In this document: one piece after another, positions 6,979 through 14,303 of the stretch | Numbering within the stretch: position 1 is the first letter of the stretch | How the letters are laid out: each line of letters opens with the position of its first letter | Assembly: GCA_045578665.1 (NCBI GenBank) | Contig: JAZNKR010000060.1 | Span: 1 to 16,250 of the forward strand | From: HGM04593 sp045578665 | Lineage (GTDB): Bacteria > Bacteroidota > Bacteroidia > Bacteroidales > Bacteroidaceae | DNA: 16,250 nt | Direction of reading: 5' to 3' | The notes under the pieces: generated by a model | Databases searched by the model: none | Seen by the model: only the letters and a program-made list of their open reading frames with translations | Told to the model about the DNA's origin: nothing | Translations under genes and position numbers: made by a program

Positions 6979-7244
6979 ATAAGGAGAGGGGAATATCTCT
7001 ACAAACAAGGAAGTTGCAACAATATCAAAAAAATCTATAAATGTGGCAATAGAATTAAACGTTTTTATTAAATTTGCACTGTTCATTGGATAGTAGTCCT
7101 TTGAGCAGACATATATATTAAAAGGTGTTATTGAAATATCTTCATTAGTGAAATTCTCGCAAAATTTGACTTGGAACGAAGATGTTGGCAGTAGCATCAC
7201 ATCATTGGTATGTATAGCCATCATAGGCTTTTCACATAACCTTT
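6979..7244. other. Non-coding stretch after hppA; possible leader or small RNA
   Basis: No convincing gene on either strand. A minus-strand frame at 6928-7224 runs through the hppA terminator and is not credible. A TAnnTTTG match (TAAATTTG, 7069-7076) preceded by an AT-rich spacer resembling that of the hppA promoter could start a plus-strand transcript near 7084 that ends at the hairpin of 7245-7335. The -33 TTTG is not present (TGTGG instead). Confidence 0.35.
7069..7076 (+). promoter_or_regulatory. Weak -7 element upstream of the LRR gene
   Basis: TAAATTTG fits TAnnTTTG, but the -33 box is degenerate. It is the best plus-strand candidate between hppA and the LRR gene and would give a leader of about 295 nt. 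Confidence 0.35.
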
Positions 7245-7335
7245 GGTGTGGGCTATTGTTTTATCCGTTCCAAAGGCAATGCGAGAAGCCTCACTAATAG
7301 GATAAAGCAATAAGTTCCCACACCTTATTTTTTTA
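7245..7335 (+). promoter_or_regulatory. Long stem-loop with T-tract just upstream of the LRR gene
   Basis: Arms 7245-7266 (GGTGTGGG, CTATTG, TTTATCC) and 7300-7324 (GGATAAAGCAATAAG, CCCACACC) pair imperfectly over about 22 bp around a 33-nt loop. The loop itself can form AGGC/GCCT (7274-7277 with 7288-7291). The right arm is followed by TTATTTTTTTA (7325-7335), so the whole looks like an intrinsic terminator 45 bp before the ATG at 7381. A competing pairing, CCTTTGG (7240-7246) with CCAAAGG (7270-7276), overlaps the left arm, so two folds are possible. It could end a small RNA or act as an attenuator for the LRR gene. Confidence 0.5.
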
Positions 7336-7380
7336 TCCGCTTTCATCAGGGAATTGTGATGGCAAAGAAATACATTATTT

Positions 7381-9675
7381 ATGCAAAAATATTACTTGAA
7401 ACAACTTTTAGTTGTAGTGTTTATGCTATTATGCGGTACATATATGTGCGCCCAAAGTTTTGAAATAGATGGTATTTATTACAAGATTGACGACTCACCA
7501 CGATTTACGGTAACTGTAGATAGCTGCTCTAAGTATTATGTTGGCGAATTAATAATACCCTCGACTGTTAACTATAAAAATAATAGTTATAGTGTTGAAT
7601 ACATAGGGTGGTATGCTTTCCAAGGTTGCAACAGACTTACAAGTGTAACAATTCCCAATAGCGTTTTTGCCATAGAAAACTCCGCTTTCGAAGGATGTAG
7701 CAGCCTTAAAAGTGTAATAATCCCTAATAGCGTTAACAGAATACAGGATAACGCGTTTAGATTATGTGACAGCCTCACAAGTGTAACAATCCCCAATAGC
7801 GTTACAAACATAGGTTCCAATGCTTTCGCTTATTGTACAAGCCTCACAAGTGTAACAATCCCCAATAGCGTTACATACATAGGAGGTAATGCTTTTTATG
7901 GTTGTACCAGCCTTAAAAGCGTAACAATAGGTAGTGGTATTGAGATGATAGCAACTTCAGCTTTCAGGGAATGTAAAAATTTAGAATACATTTCACTAAA
8001 TTATTCAGAAATTGATAATGAATTTTCGTATATAACTTCATTGAAGAAAGTTGAATTTGGTGATAGTGTTACAAGCATAAAAGAGATGGCATTCTGGGGA
8101 TGCACCGGAATTGAAAGCATAACATTTGGTAGAGGTCTTACAAAGATAAAAAAAGATGCATTCTGGGATTGTGTAAATCTGAAAACTATAGTAAATTTCT
8201 CTAATCTCTACTTACAATTAGGTAGCAATATGAATATGACGATTAATGCCCCCAATGGTTTTTTTGATGGAGATTTTATATTTGGAGACGTTGAGGGTAT
8301 AAAGACATTATGCGGATATATTGGTAGTGACACTATAATTGTTCTTCCTGAGAATTGTAAGGGTGAGAATTATGTTATCAAAGAATTATTATTTGCTGAT
8401 AATTACAATATTGCAAGCGTTACAATCCCCAATAGTGTTACGAATATAGGAGACCGCGCGTTTTGGGCGTGCGACAGACTTAAAAACGTAACAATGGGCA
8501 ATGGTGTTACAAACATAGGAGAGTCCGCATTCTATAATTGCAGCAGCCTTACAAACGTTACAATCGGCAACAGTGTTACAAGCATAGAAGAATATGCGTT
8601 CGATGGTTGCATTGGTCTTACAAGTGTTACAATTCCCAACAATGTTACAAGCATAGAACGGGGTGCGTTCGATGGTTGCACCGGTCTTATAAGTATTACG
8701 GTGGAAGAGAACAACAGTGTATATGATTCACGCAATAATTGTAATGCGATAATAGAGACCGCTACAAATACACTAGTAAAAGGCTGTAACACAACAAATA
8801 TTCCCAATGGTATTACAAGCATAGAAGAATATGCATTCCATAATTGCACCGGTCTTACAAACGTAACTATTCCCAACAGTGTTACAAGTATAGGAATGGG
8901 TGCGTTCGATGGTTGCATTGGTCTTACAAGTGTTACAATTCCCAACAGTGTTACAAGTATAGGATGGGAAGCATTCAATTACTGCACCGGTCTTACAAGT
9001 ATTACGGTGGAAGAGAACAACAGCGTCTATGATTCACGCAATAATTGTAATGCGATAATAGAGACTGCTACAAATACACTGGTAAAAGGCTGCAATACAA
9101 CAGTTATTCCCAATGGTGTTACAAACATAGGAAATTATGCGTTCGATGGTTGCAGTAACCTTACAAACATCACCATTCCTGAAAGCGTTACAAGCATAGA
9201 ATATTATGCGTTCTGTAATTGCAGTAGCCTTACAAGCATCACCATTCCTGAAGGCGTTACAAGCATAGGTGCTTGGGCGTTCGGTTATTGCAGTAGTCTT
9301 ACAAGCGTATATTTATTAAGCGAGACTCCTCCTGCTATTAATTATTCTTTCATTGGGATTTATGAGAAAACCACTGTGCATGTTCCAAATGGAGCGCTTG
9401 CCGCATATAAGGCAGTAGAGGAGTGGAATTATTTCGCAAACATCGTTGAGTTTGACCCAACAGGCATTGAGGCTACAGAAGAGGATACTCCCGCATTTGA
9501 GGTGACTTCTAACGGAATTAAGTTTACTGCTTCCGAGGGCAAGGCAGTTGCTGTTTACACCATTGGCGGTGCACTTATCGAGTCGACAGACAGCTACACA
9601 GGCGAGGAAATTACTCTCGCAAAGGGTACTTACGTTGTAAAAATAGGAAACAAGACAATAAAAGTGAAATTGTAA
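7381..9675 (+). CDS. BspA-type leucine-rich-repeat surface protein
   Basis: A 764-residue secreted protein. Residues 1-25 are a signal peptide (hydrophobic LLVVVFMLL, cleavage likely near CAQ/S). From about residue 75 to 670 there are some 18 repeats of about 23 residues with the pattern ..IG..AF.GC.SLTSVTIPNSVT, the LRR_5 type typified by Tannerella BspA, which binds fibronectin and other bacteria. The array is broken by a non-repeat insert near 280-345 and by two copies of an insert beginning ITVEENNSVYDSRNN. The last 70 or so residues (FEVTSNGIKF, VAVYTIGGALIES, LAKGTYVVKIGNKTIKVKL) look like a type IX secretion type C-terminal sorting domain, so export to the cell surface is likely if that machinery is present. 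The gene is more A+T-rich than hppA or the efp cluster, as is usual for variable surface genes. It stands alone, with its own terminator and a possible attenuator upstream. Ligand unknown. Confidence 0.9.
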   Translation: MQKYYLKQLLVVVFMLLCGTYMCAQSFEIDGIYYKIDDSPRFTVTVDSCSKYYVGELIIPSTVNYKNNSYSVEYIGWYAFQGCNRLTSVTIPNSVFAIENSAFEGCSSLKSVIIPNSVNRIQDNAFRLCDSLTSVTIPNSVTNIGSNAFAYCTSLTSVTIPNSVTYIGGNAFYGCTSLKSVTIGSGIEMIATSAFRECKNLEYISLNYSEIDNEFSYITSLKKVEFGDSVTSIKEMAFWGCTGIESITFGRGLTKIKKDAFWDCVNLKTIVNFSNLYLQLGSNMNMTINAPNGFFDGDFIFGDVEGIKTLCGYIGSDTIIVLPENCKGENYVIKELLFADNYNIASVTIPNSVTNIGDRAFWACDRLKNVTMGNGVTNIGESAFYNCSSLTNVTIGNSVTSIEEYAFDGCIGLTSVTIPNNVTSIERGAFDGCTGLISITVEENNSVYDSRNNCNAIIETATNTLVKGCNTTNIPNGITSIEEYAFHNCTGLTNVTIPNSVTSIGMGAFDGCIGLTSVTIPNSVTSIGWEAFNYCTGLTSITVEENNSVYDSRNNCNAIIETATNTLVKGCNTTVIPNGVTNIGNYAFDGCSNLTNITIPESVTSIEYYAFCNCSSLTSITIPEGVTSIGAWAFGYCSSLTSVYLLSETPPAINYSFIGIYEKTTVHVPNGALAAYKAVEEWNYFANIVEFDPTGIEATEEDTPAFEVTSNGIKFTASEGKAVAVYTIGGALIESTDSYTGEEITLAKGTYVVKIGNKTIKVKL
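8695..9306 (+). repeat. 306-bp in-frame tandem duplication inside the LRR gene
   Basis: Positions 8695-9000 and 9001-9306 are adjacent copies of a 102-codon unit. The first 110 or so bases of each, starting ATTACGGTGGAAGAG, are nearly identical with mostly silent changes; the LRR part that follows is more diverged. The unit holds one ITVEENNSV insert plus about three LRRs. Shorter near-identical runs (such as ATTCCCAACAGTGTTACAAG) recur through the array and could drive further gain or loss of repeats. Confidence 0.85.
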
Positions 9676-9696
9676 TCTTACCGGCATCAATCACAG

Positions 9697-9735
9697 AAGC
9701 CTGCCTATCCACACAACGGATAGGCAGGCTTTTTA
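9697..9735 (+). terminator. Intrinsic terminator of the LRR gene
   Basis: Perfect 14-bp stem (AAGCCTGCCTATCC at 9697-9710, GGATAGGCAGGCTT at 9718-9731), a 7-nt loop, and a run of T (9730-9734). It lies about 20 bp past the stop codon. A textbook rho-independent terminator. Confidence 0.95.
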
Positions 9736-9830
9736 TATAATTATATTCAAACAACTTCTAAAAAATGTTAGGCATAATACACATATAACCATTTTTTATT
9801 AAATTCGCCATCGCATTTACCCCACGAAAA

Positions 9831-10925
9831 ATGAAGAACGCCATACAGCTTTTCGCAATTGCCTTAATGCTTATTCAATGCACCCCGCCCAAAGACATTT
9901 CAATCCGGTGGCAGGACGAATCGTTGCAATTCGTTACCCACGGAGTGTATGCCCGTATAAAACCTGTAGGGAAACGGCACGCACTGGTCTACAATACCGG
10001 CAATGCGGCACTCATCCGTTACAGCGAGGACCACTGCAACAGTTGGAGTGCACCCGAAAAGGTGGCAGAGTGCAGTGGATACACCTTCACAAATTGTGAA
10101 CTGTTGGAGCTTGCAAGCGGCAAACTGCTCTATCTGTGGAACGCCCGCCCACATTCGGACACGCAACTGCCATATAAAATAATGTACGCAACTTCGGAGG
10201 ATGGCGGCAACAGTTGGAACGAAGCTCACGACCTGTATATTGCAGGCACCGACTTCAAGAACGGATGTTGGGAGCCTGTCGCCCTGCAACTGCCCGACGG
10301 TGAGGTTCATGTTTATTTTGCCAATGAAGCCCCCTACCCCCACAGCGACGAACAAGAGATAAGCCTTATGCGTTCTTTTGACGACTGCAACACATGGACA
10401 GAGGCCGAAAAGGTATCTTTCCGCAAAGGACACCGCGACGGGATGCCCTCGCCTGTCTATCTACCCCACAGCAAGCAGATAGCCCTTGCCATAGAAGACA
10501 ACGGCATAAAAGGAGCCTTCAAGCCGGTGATTGTACGCACATCGGACAATTGGAAGGATGGTTACGTGTCGGCAGAGGATGCCCGCAGAGAAGCGGCACT
10601 TGATGAAGGATACTCGCTTCACGATACTGTATACGCAGGAGCGCCCTATCTTATAAATTTAGGAAACAGACACACGCTGCTCTCCATACAATCGACTGAG
10701 GGGCGACAAGGCAGAAACGAGCGGTTCGCCAACATGCAGGTATATATAGGCGATAGGGATGCACGCAATTTCAGGAAGCATTCCACCCCCGTCCCTGCCC
10801 GCCGATGCACAAGCATTATGGAACTCCATAGCTCAAGTGGACGACAGCACGATAATAGCCACAATGTCAATCAACCGCCAAAAGAACCGGCAGAATGGCA
10901 TTTGGACTATAAAAGGAAAGATTAA
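9831..10925 (+). CDS. BNR/sialidase-like lipoprotein, apparently frameshifted near the 3' end
   Basis: The open frame gives 364 residues. Residues 1-17 are a lipoprotein-type signal (ALMLIQC, C17; Gln at -1 is atypical). Three Asp-boxes of a six-bladed beta-propeller are seen: SEDHCNSW (65-72), SEDGGNSW (122-129, perfect SxDxGxTW type) and SFDDCNTW (182-189). YARIKP (40-45) resembles the RIP motif of sialidases, but GCWEPV and RDGMPSP (145-150, 202-208) also recall GH93 exo-arabinanases, so the substrate is open. From about residue 320 the frame turns into unlikely sequence. Dropping one C from the CCCCC run at 10786-10790 gives a continuous frame ending at 10935, with a propeller-like tail (DAQALWNSIAQVDD, STIIATMSINRQ, GIWTIKGKIK) and 367 residues in all. 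So the gene is either mutated at its end or the sequence has a one-base error. No clear promoter was found; TAAATTCG (9800-9807) is one base off the -7 consensus. Confidence 0.8.
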   Translation: MKNAIQLFAIALMLIQCTPPKDISIRWQDESLQFVTHGVYARIKPVGKRHALVYNTGNAALIRYSEDHCNSWSAPEKVAECSGYTFTNCELLELASGKLLYLWNARPHSDTQLPYKIMYATSEDGGNSWNEAHDLYIAGTDFKNGCWEPVALQLPDGEVHVYFANEAPYPHSDEQEISLMRSFDDCNTWTEAEKVSFRKGHRDGMPSPVYLPHSKQIALAIEDNGIKGAFKPVIVRTSDNWKDGYVSAEDARREAALDEGYSLHDTVYAGAPYLINLGNRHTLLSIQSTEGRQGRNERFANMQVYIGDRDARNFRKHSTPVPARRCTSIMELHSSSGRQHDNSHNVNQPPKEPAEWHLDYKRKD

Positions 10926-10935
10926 AACAATATGA

Positions 10936-11099
10936 TTATGCGATATTATACCTAAAAAGTACAACCCCATCCTTCAATGGATAAAAAACTATTCTAAAAA
11001 GTTCCTGCCCTTTAAGCTAATCTTTGGACACATTTATTTTAAATCAATATATGCTAGGATTTTAAATATCAGCAAAAAAGCTTATTAAAAAAGCTACTG
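10936..11099. other. Non-coding AT-rich stretch
   Basis: No gene, promoter consensus match or clear terminator was seen between the sialidase-like gene and the repeat element. Only a weak AGCTT/AAGCT hairpin is present (about 11080-11095). Together with the repeat that follows it makes about 480 bp without a gene. Confidence 0.6.
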
Positions 11100-11317
11100 C
11101 CCTTAAAGGGGACATTGCGTAATAAGCAATGTTTGCGACGACGAAAGCTTTAGCTTTCCAAAGGAGTGCCGAGCTTTGCGAGGCCAATCAAAAAACGAAG
11201 TTTTTTGAAAACGGAGGGGTTTTCCTCGCGTAGTACGGTTTATTGCAATACGATAGGTTAAGAACCCCCTCCGAACTTTTTCCTTAGAAAAAGTTCTCGT
11301 CCCCCTTAAAGAGGGAC
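11100..11317. repeat. Dispersed hairpin-rich repeat, copy B, with inverted ends
   Basis: The left half (11100-11222) matches 8-127 of this window, identical at 11110-11176. The right half adds an arm AACCCCCTCCG (11263-11273) that pairs with CGGAGGGGTT (11212-11221), a perfect 10-bp hairpin GAACTTTTTC/GAAAAAGTTC (11273-11282 with 11287-11296), and a final CCCTT-aaa-GAGGG. The ends, CCCTTAAAGGGGAC and GTCCCCCTTAAAGAGGG, are inverted relative to each other, so the whole resembles a small non-autonomous palindromic element of about 220 bp. No transposase gene is near. Confidence 0.75.
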
Positions 11318-11361
11318 AACTTTTTAAGTTACTAATTCCAACAACATTACACTTTAGGTAA

Positions 11362-11369
11362 TATATTTG
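11362..11369 (+). promoter_or_regulatory. -7 promoter element of the small winged-helix gene
   Basis: TATATTTG fits TAnnTTTG exactly and lies 43 bp before the ATG at 11413. No TTTG is present at the expected -33 position, so this is a partial match. Confidence 0.45.
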
Positions 11370-11412
11370 ATAATCATTTAAAACAATAAACAACCATTAA
11401 ACCTTAAACATC

Positions 11413-11592
11413 ATGGAAACAAAAGCAAAAGTATTGGCAACAATGAAAGAGGCCGGCGAACCTTTGAATGCCGGCAAGATAGCAGAACTCAGCGGCATCG
11501 ACCGCAAAGAGGTCGACAAAGCAATGAAGCAACTGAAGGAGGAAGGAGCAATCGTCTCTCCCGTACGTTGCAAATGGGAACCTGCAAAGTAA
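11413..11592 (+). CDS. Small winged-helix DNA-binding-like protein (59 aa)
   Basis: Reads METKAKVLATMKEAGE at the start and VRCKWEPAK at the end, 59 residues. The layout matches a minimal winged helix-turn-helix: helix 1 KAKVLATMKEAG (4-15), helix 2 NAGKIAELSG (19-28), recognition helix DRKEVDKAMKQLKEEGA (30-46), and a short wing IVSPVRCKWEP (47-57). Such short MarR/ArsR-like single-domain proteins occur widely in Bacteroidales, and their targets are mostly unknown. No partner domain or sensor is present. It has its own -7 element upstream and an intrinsic terminator 17 bp downstream, so it is probably a single-gene transcript. Coding is supported by a good start and the compact fold rather than by length. 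It could act as an abundant nucleoid-type or regulatory protein; that is inference. Confidence 0.85.
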   Translation: METKAKVLATMKEAGEPLNAGKIAELSGIDRKEVDKAMKQLKEEGAIVSPVRCKWEPAK

Positions 11593-11608
11593 CATTAATT
11601 TTTCTTTA

Positions 11609-11637
11609 ATCGGCGACAATTTCTGTTGCCGATTTTT
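11609..11637 (+). terminator. Intrinsic terminator of the winged-helix gene
   Basis: ATCGGCGACA (11609-11618), loop ATTTC, TGTTGCCGAT (11624-11633): a 10-bp stem with one G-T wobble, followed by TTTTT (11633-11637). Confidence 0.9.
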
Positions 11638-11742
11638 ATTGCATTTTATATCGCATACCGACAAAAAAGTGAAAAAATCATAAGAAGAGCAGATATAAAC
11701 AAAAAACTTGCTATATTCGCAAAAGGAACAAACTATACAACA

Positions 11743-12450
11743 ATGAAAAAGACTGTTTTACCCACAATCTTAGCCATACTGCTCTCAGCATGCAGCAGCG
11801 ACGGAGGCTCGGCAACCGCACCCGATATACCCGACAACCCCGAAGGAGCAAAGACCACCTTGCTCGAACCCGGAAAGAGCGTATCCCTTGACGAAACACC
11901 AAACAGAGTGACATTGAACGATGACGGTTGCCTGCAGGGGGAGAATCTTTTCTTCTCTACGGCAGGCAAACGCGACGGACTCTCATACGTAACACGTATC
12001 CCCACCTCGCCGTGGGACAAGACAAGTTATGCCCTGAGAAAAGGATATGGCTACATCATCGGCAGCAAAACGGAGAATGGCGCAGTATTCACCCGCCTGT
12101 TCGTAGAAGACACCGACACCATATCGGGGAGTGTGAAAATAAAAAGCGAATCACCGTTTTATAGCGATGGAGAAAAGTTCTACTTCAACCACAAGGAAAT
12201 TTTCATGTCAATGGAGAGCGGGGACACCGTTGTGGTTCTCACCAAACCCACGACATACAATGTGGAACTTGCATCGGGCGAATGGGCAAGTATCACGCCA
12301 CATATCACCTACATTCGCCTGAATTTCTTGGAAAACCAAAGCGGCAAGGCACGCACCGACACAATCATATTCAGTAATGACAAGTTCGACGAAGTGCGCA
12401 TCCCGCTCATACAGCTGAACTACTCGCTGAAAGATCCTATTTGGGATTAA
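11743..12450 (+). CDS. Lipoprotein of unknown function with BACON-like C-terminus
   Basis: A 235-residue protein. It starts MKKTVLPTILAILLSAC with a clear lipobox (LSAC, C17 as the lipidated residue), then a Ser/Asp/Pro-rich tether (SSDGGSATAPDIPDNPEG). The body is beta-rich, with no cysteine motif or catalytic pattern I recognise. The last 70 residues (about ASITPHITYIRLNF, NQSGKARTDTIIFSND, VRIPLIQ) resemble the strand pattern of BACON / immunoglobulin-like domains, common in Bacteroidetes surface lipoproteins that bind carbohydrate. It may belong to one of the Bacteroides lipoprotein DUF families; I cannot name it with confidence. Start: an upstream in-frame start near 11626 lies inside the preceding terminator and would bury the signal peptide, so 11743 is chosen. 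TATATTCG (11712-11719) is one base off the -7 consensus. The gene ends 9 bp from the stop of convergent lpxH, with no visible terminator between. Confidence 0.8.
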   Translation: MKKTVLPTILAILLSACSSDGGSATAPDIPDNPEGAKTTLLEPGKSVSLDETPNRVTLNDDGCLQGENLFFSTAGKRDGLSYVTRIPTSPWDKTSYALRKGYGYIIGSKTENGAVFTRLFVEDTDTISGSVKIKSESPFYSDGEKFYFNHKEIFMSMESGDTVVVLTKPTTYNVELASGEWASITPHITYIRLNFLENQSGKARTDTIIFSNDKFDEVRIPLIQLNYSLKDPIWD

Positions 12451-12459
12451 GAGAGGACG

Positions 12460-13224
12460 CTATTCCTTCTCGCCCTCTACATATTTTTTTACGGCAATCT
12501 CCTTGCCGTCAAAGACAACATACGTAAATTCCGATATCCAGTCGCCAAGAATTATGCAACGCGAAGAGTCGGTCAGCATAACATCTGCATCGCAATGACG
12601 GTGCCCAAAGATGAAACAATCGACTGAATCGTGTTTTTCGAGATATTTGCGTGCGAACTTCATGCACGACTCGTTTTCTGCTCCGCGGAAAGGAATGTCG
12701 CCATTCAGTTTGTGCTTGCACATGCTGTGTTTTGCCCAGGCATGACCGAAACTCAGTGCCCACCGCGGATGAACGAAGAATGAGAACATCTTCTGAAGGA
12801 AAGGACTGTGGAAAATTGAACGCAGGACGGCAAAGTTCGACTCATCGGTAAACTCGTCGCCATGAGCAAGGAAGAACTCTCGTCCCTGAATTTCGGTGAG
12901 CATAGCCTCGCGGTGGACTATCATGCCACACTCTTTCTCGAAATAGTCTTTGCACCATAGGTCGTGATTACCTGGAAAGAAATGAACCTCTACCCCACTG
13001 TCCGTAAGTTCCGACACTTTGCCCAGAAAGCGTGTAAAGCCTTTGGGCACGGCATATCGATACTCGTACCAGAAGTCGAACATATCGCCAAGCATATATA
13101 TCGCTGCAGCATCGCGCTTTACCTTGTCGAGGAACGACACCAAACGCCTTTCGTGTGTGCGGCTATGCTCAATCGCCCATGAGCCTAAATGGGCATCGGA
13201 TAAAAAATAGACCTTGTTCTTCAT
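12460..13224 (-). CDS. lpxH: UDP-2,3-diacylglucosamine diphosphatase
   Basis: A 254-residue calcineurin-like metallophosphoesterase. All metal-binding blocks are present: SDAHLG (9-14), GDMFDFW (46-52), GNHD (85-88), AHGDE (120-124) and FGHRH (206-210). It removes UMP from UDP-2,3-diacylglucosamine to give lipid X, the fourth step of lipid A synthesis, at the cytoplasmic face of the inner membrane. Length and motif spacing fit LpxH rather than LpxG/LpxI. It is the last gene of the minus-strand cluster, 43 bp after sufT. The extended insert between GNHD and HGD and the KHKLNGDIPFRGAENE segment are typical of Bacteroidetes homologues. Confidence 0.92.
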   Translation of the reverse strand: MKNKVYFLSDAHLGSWAIEHSRTHERRLVSFLDKVKRDAAAIYMLGDMFDFWYEYRYAVPKGFTRFLGKVSELTDSGVEVHFFPGNHDLWCKDYFEKECGMIVHREAMLTEIQGREFFLAHGDEFTDESNFAVLRSIFHSPFLQKMFSFFVHPRWALSFGHAWAKHSMCKHKLNGDIPFRGAENESCMKFARKYLEKHDSVDCFIFGHRHCDADVMLTDSSRCIILGDWISEFTYVVFDGKEIAVKKYVEGEKE

Positions 13225-13267
13225 GATTCGTTGCAGTGGGAAGGGATGGGGGAATTATAGGGTGGTT

Positions 13268-13600
13268 CTATAAAAAACCGAGTTCGAGTTTTGCCTCTTC
13301 GCTCATGAGGTCCTGCGACCATTCTGGCTCGAAGACCAGATTGAGTTCAAGTTTAGAGACTTCGGGGATAGACTCCACCTTCTGCTTCACATCCTCCATC
13401 ATGAAGTCGGCGGCGGGACAGTTGGGCGCGGTCAATGTCATATCTATCTCCACCGCATTGTCCTCCTTAACCTCTATCCTGTATATCAATCCAAGCTCAT
13501 AGATGTCTACCGGTATTTCAGGGTCGTAGACTGTCCTGAGCATTGAGATTATTTTCTGTTCCAACTGGTATTTCTGTTCCAACTGATTATTTTCGTCCAT
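13268..13600 (-). CDS. sufT: MIP18/DUF59-type Fe-S assembly protein
   Basis: A 110-residue protein of the DUF59 (SufT/PaaD/MIP18) family. Seen: the signature TVYDPEIPVDIYELGLIY (23-40) and the conserved TAPNCP (57-62) with Cys61, which is thought to help hand over Fe-S clusters. Family members help maturation of Fe-S proteins, and the single-domain Bacteroidetes form is usually called a metal-sulfur cluster biosynthetic enzyme. It starts 2 bp after the radC stop, so translational coupling is likely. The N-terminus carries a small in-frame duplication, QLEQKYQLEQK (6-16), which makes the lead-in helix longer than usual. PaaD itself is unlikely because no other phenylacetate oxygenase genes are present. 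Confidence 0.88.
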   Translation of the reverse strand: MDENNQLEQKYQLEQKIISMLRTVYDPEIPVDIYELGLIYRIEVKEDNAVEIDMTLTAPNCPAADFMMEDVKQKVESIPEVSKLELNLVFEPEWSQDLMSEEAKLELGFL

Positions 13601-13602
13601 AA

Positions 13603-14298
13603 CTATATATGTCCTTCGTCTTTATAGCTGTAATATTTTCCGTCAGTGAATATAATGTGGTCGAGGAAGCGAATGTTCATGACCGAACATGCCGATGCTA
13701 TGTTCTTTGTGAGCCTGTCGTCCTCGCCGCTCGGTTTAATGCTTCCCGACGGATGGTTGTGGCAAAGTATCATTGCTGTCGCACGCTTGAGGAGAACCTC
13801 GCGCATGACACAGCGTATGTCTACCGTTGTCGCCGTATATCCACCGCTGCCCACTCTTACGCAGTCTATCACTTTGTTGGCATTATTGAGCAGGAGCGCA
13901 TGGCACTCTTCTGTTGTGAGATCGCACATCTTGGGATAGAAATATTCGTAGACATTACGCGAAGAGCGTATCACTACAGCCTCTTCGCCATCGTCAGCCT
14001 TGCGCCGTTTCCACAGTTCGCAGGCAGCTATTATGGTTATGGCTTTTGCCGGACCTATGCCTTTGAAGAGGCAGAGGTCGTCCACTGTCAGTTTTGAAAG
14101 TTCGGCAATGCTGTCGTTGCACGATGCAAGTACCTTTTTCATAAGCTCCACAGCCGATTCGTCGGCGCTGCCCGAGCCTATGAGTATGGCAAGCAGTTCG
14201 GACTTGCTCAGCGATGCCACTCCGTTGCGGAGCACCTTCTCGCGCGGACGCTCATCCTCGGGCCACTCCTTTATGCTTAACTTCTTGTCCTGTTCCAA
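13603..14298 (-). CDS. radC: RadC-family JAB/MPN-domain protein, TTG start
   Basis: A 231-residue protein when started at the TTG at 14298-14296. Residues 1-100 carry the RadC N-terminal region with a helix-hairpin-helix (LFKGIGPAKAITI, 78-90); residues 110-231 are the JAMM/MPN domain with E131-E132 and the zinc-ligand pattern HNHPSGSIKPSGEDD (180-194: H180, H182, D193). The historical DNA-repair role of RadC is doubtful and no enzymatic role is proven. Start: the family begins just before LSIKEWPEDERPRE. No ATG exists in this frame until 14628, and that upstream part is the antisense-like shadow of the glycosyltransferase reading frame. The TTG lies 5 bp after the glycosyltransferase stop (14304-14306) and gives normal family length. 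An ATT a few codons upstream is a less likely start. It sits between the GT2 gene and sufT in a close-packed operon. Confidence 0.87.
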   Translation of the reverse strand: MEQDKKLSIKEWPEDERPREKVLRNGVASLSKSELLAILIGSGSADESAVELMKKVLASCNDSIAELSKLTVDDLCLFKGIGPAKAITIIAACELWKRRKADDGEEAVVIRSSRNVYEYFYPKMCDLTTEECHALLLNNANKVIDCVRVGSGGYTATTVDIRCVMREVLLKRATAMILCHNHPSGSIKPSGEDDRLTKNIASACSVMNIRFLDHIIFTDGKYYSYKDEGHI

Positions 14299-14303
14299 GA
14301 TTT

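Noticed and set aside
6928..7224. 98-codon minus-strand frame after hppA
   Set aside because: Its end runs through the hppA terminator stem, it has no recognisable domain, and the region behaves as non-coding DNA.
8532..8978. 148-codon minus-strand frame within the LRR gene, and similar plus-strand frames there
   Set aside because: They are by-products of the regular LRR codon pattern, shown by the same repetitive peptide in the shadow frame.
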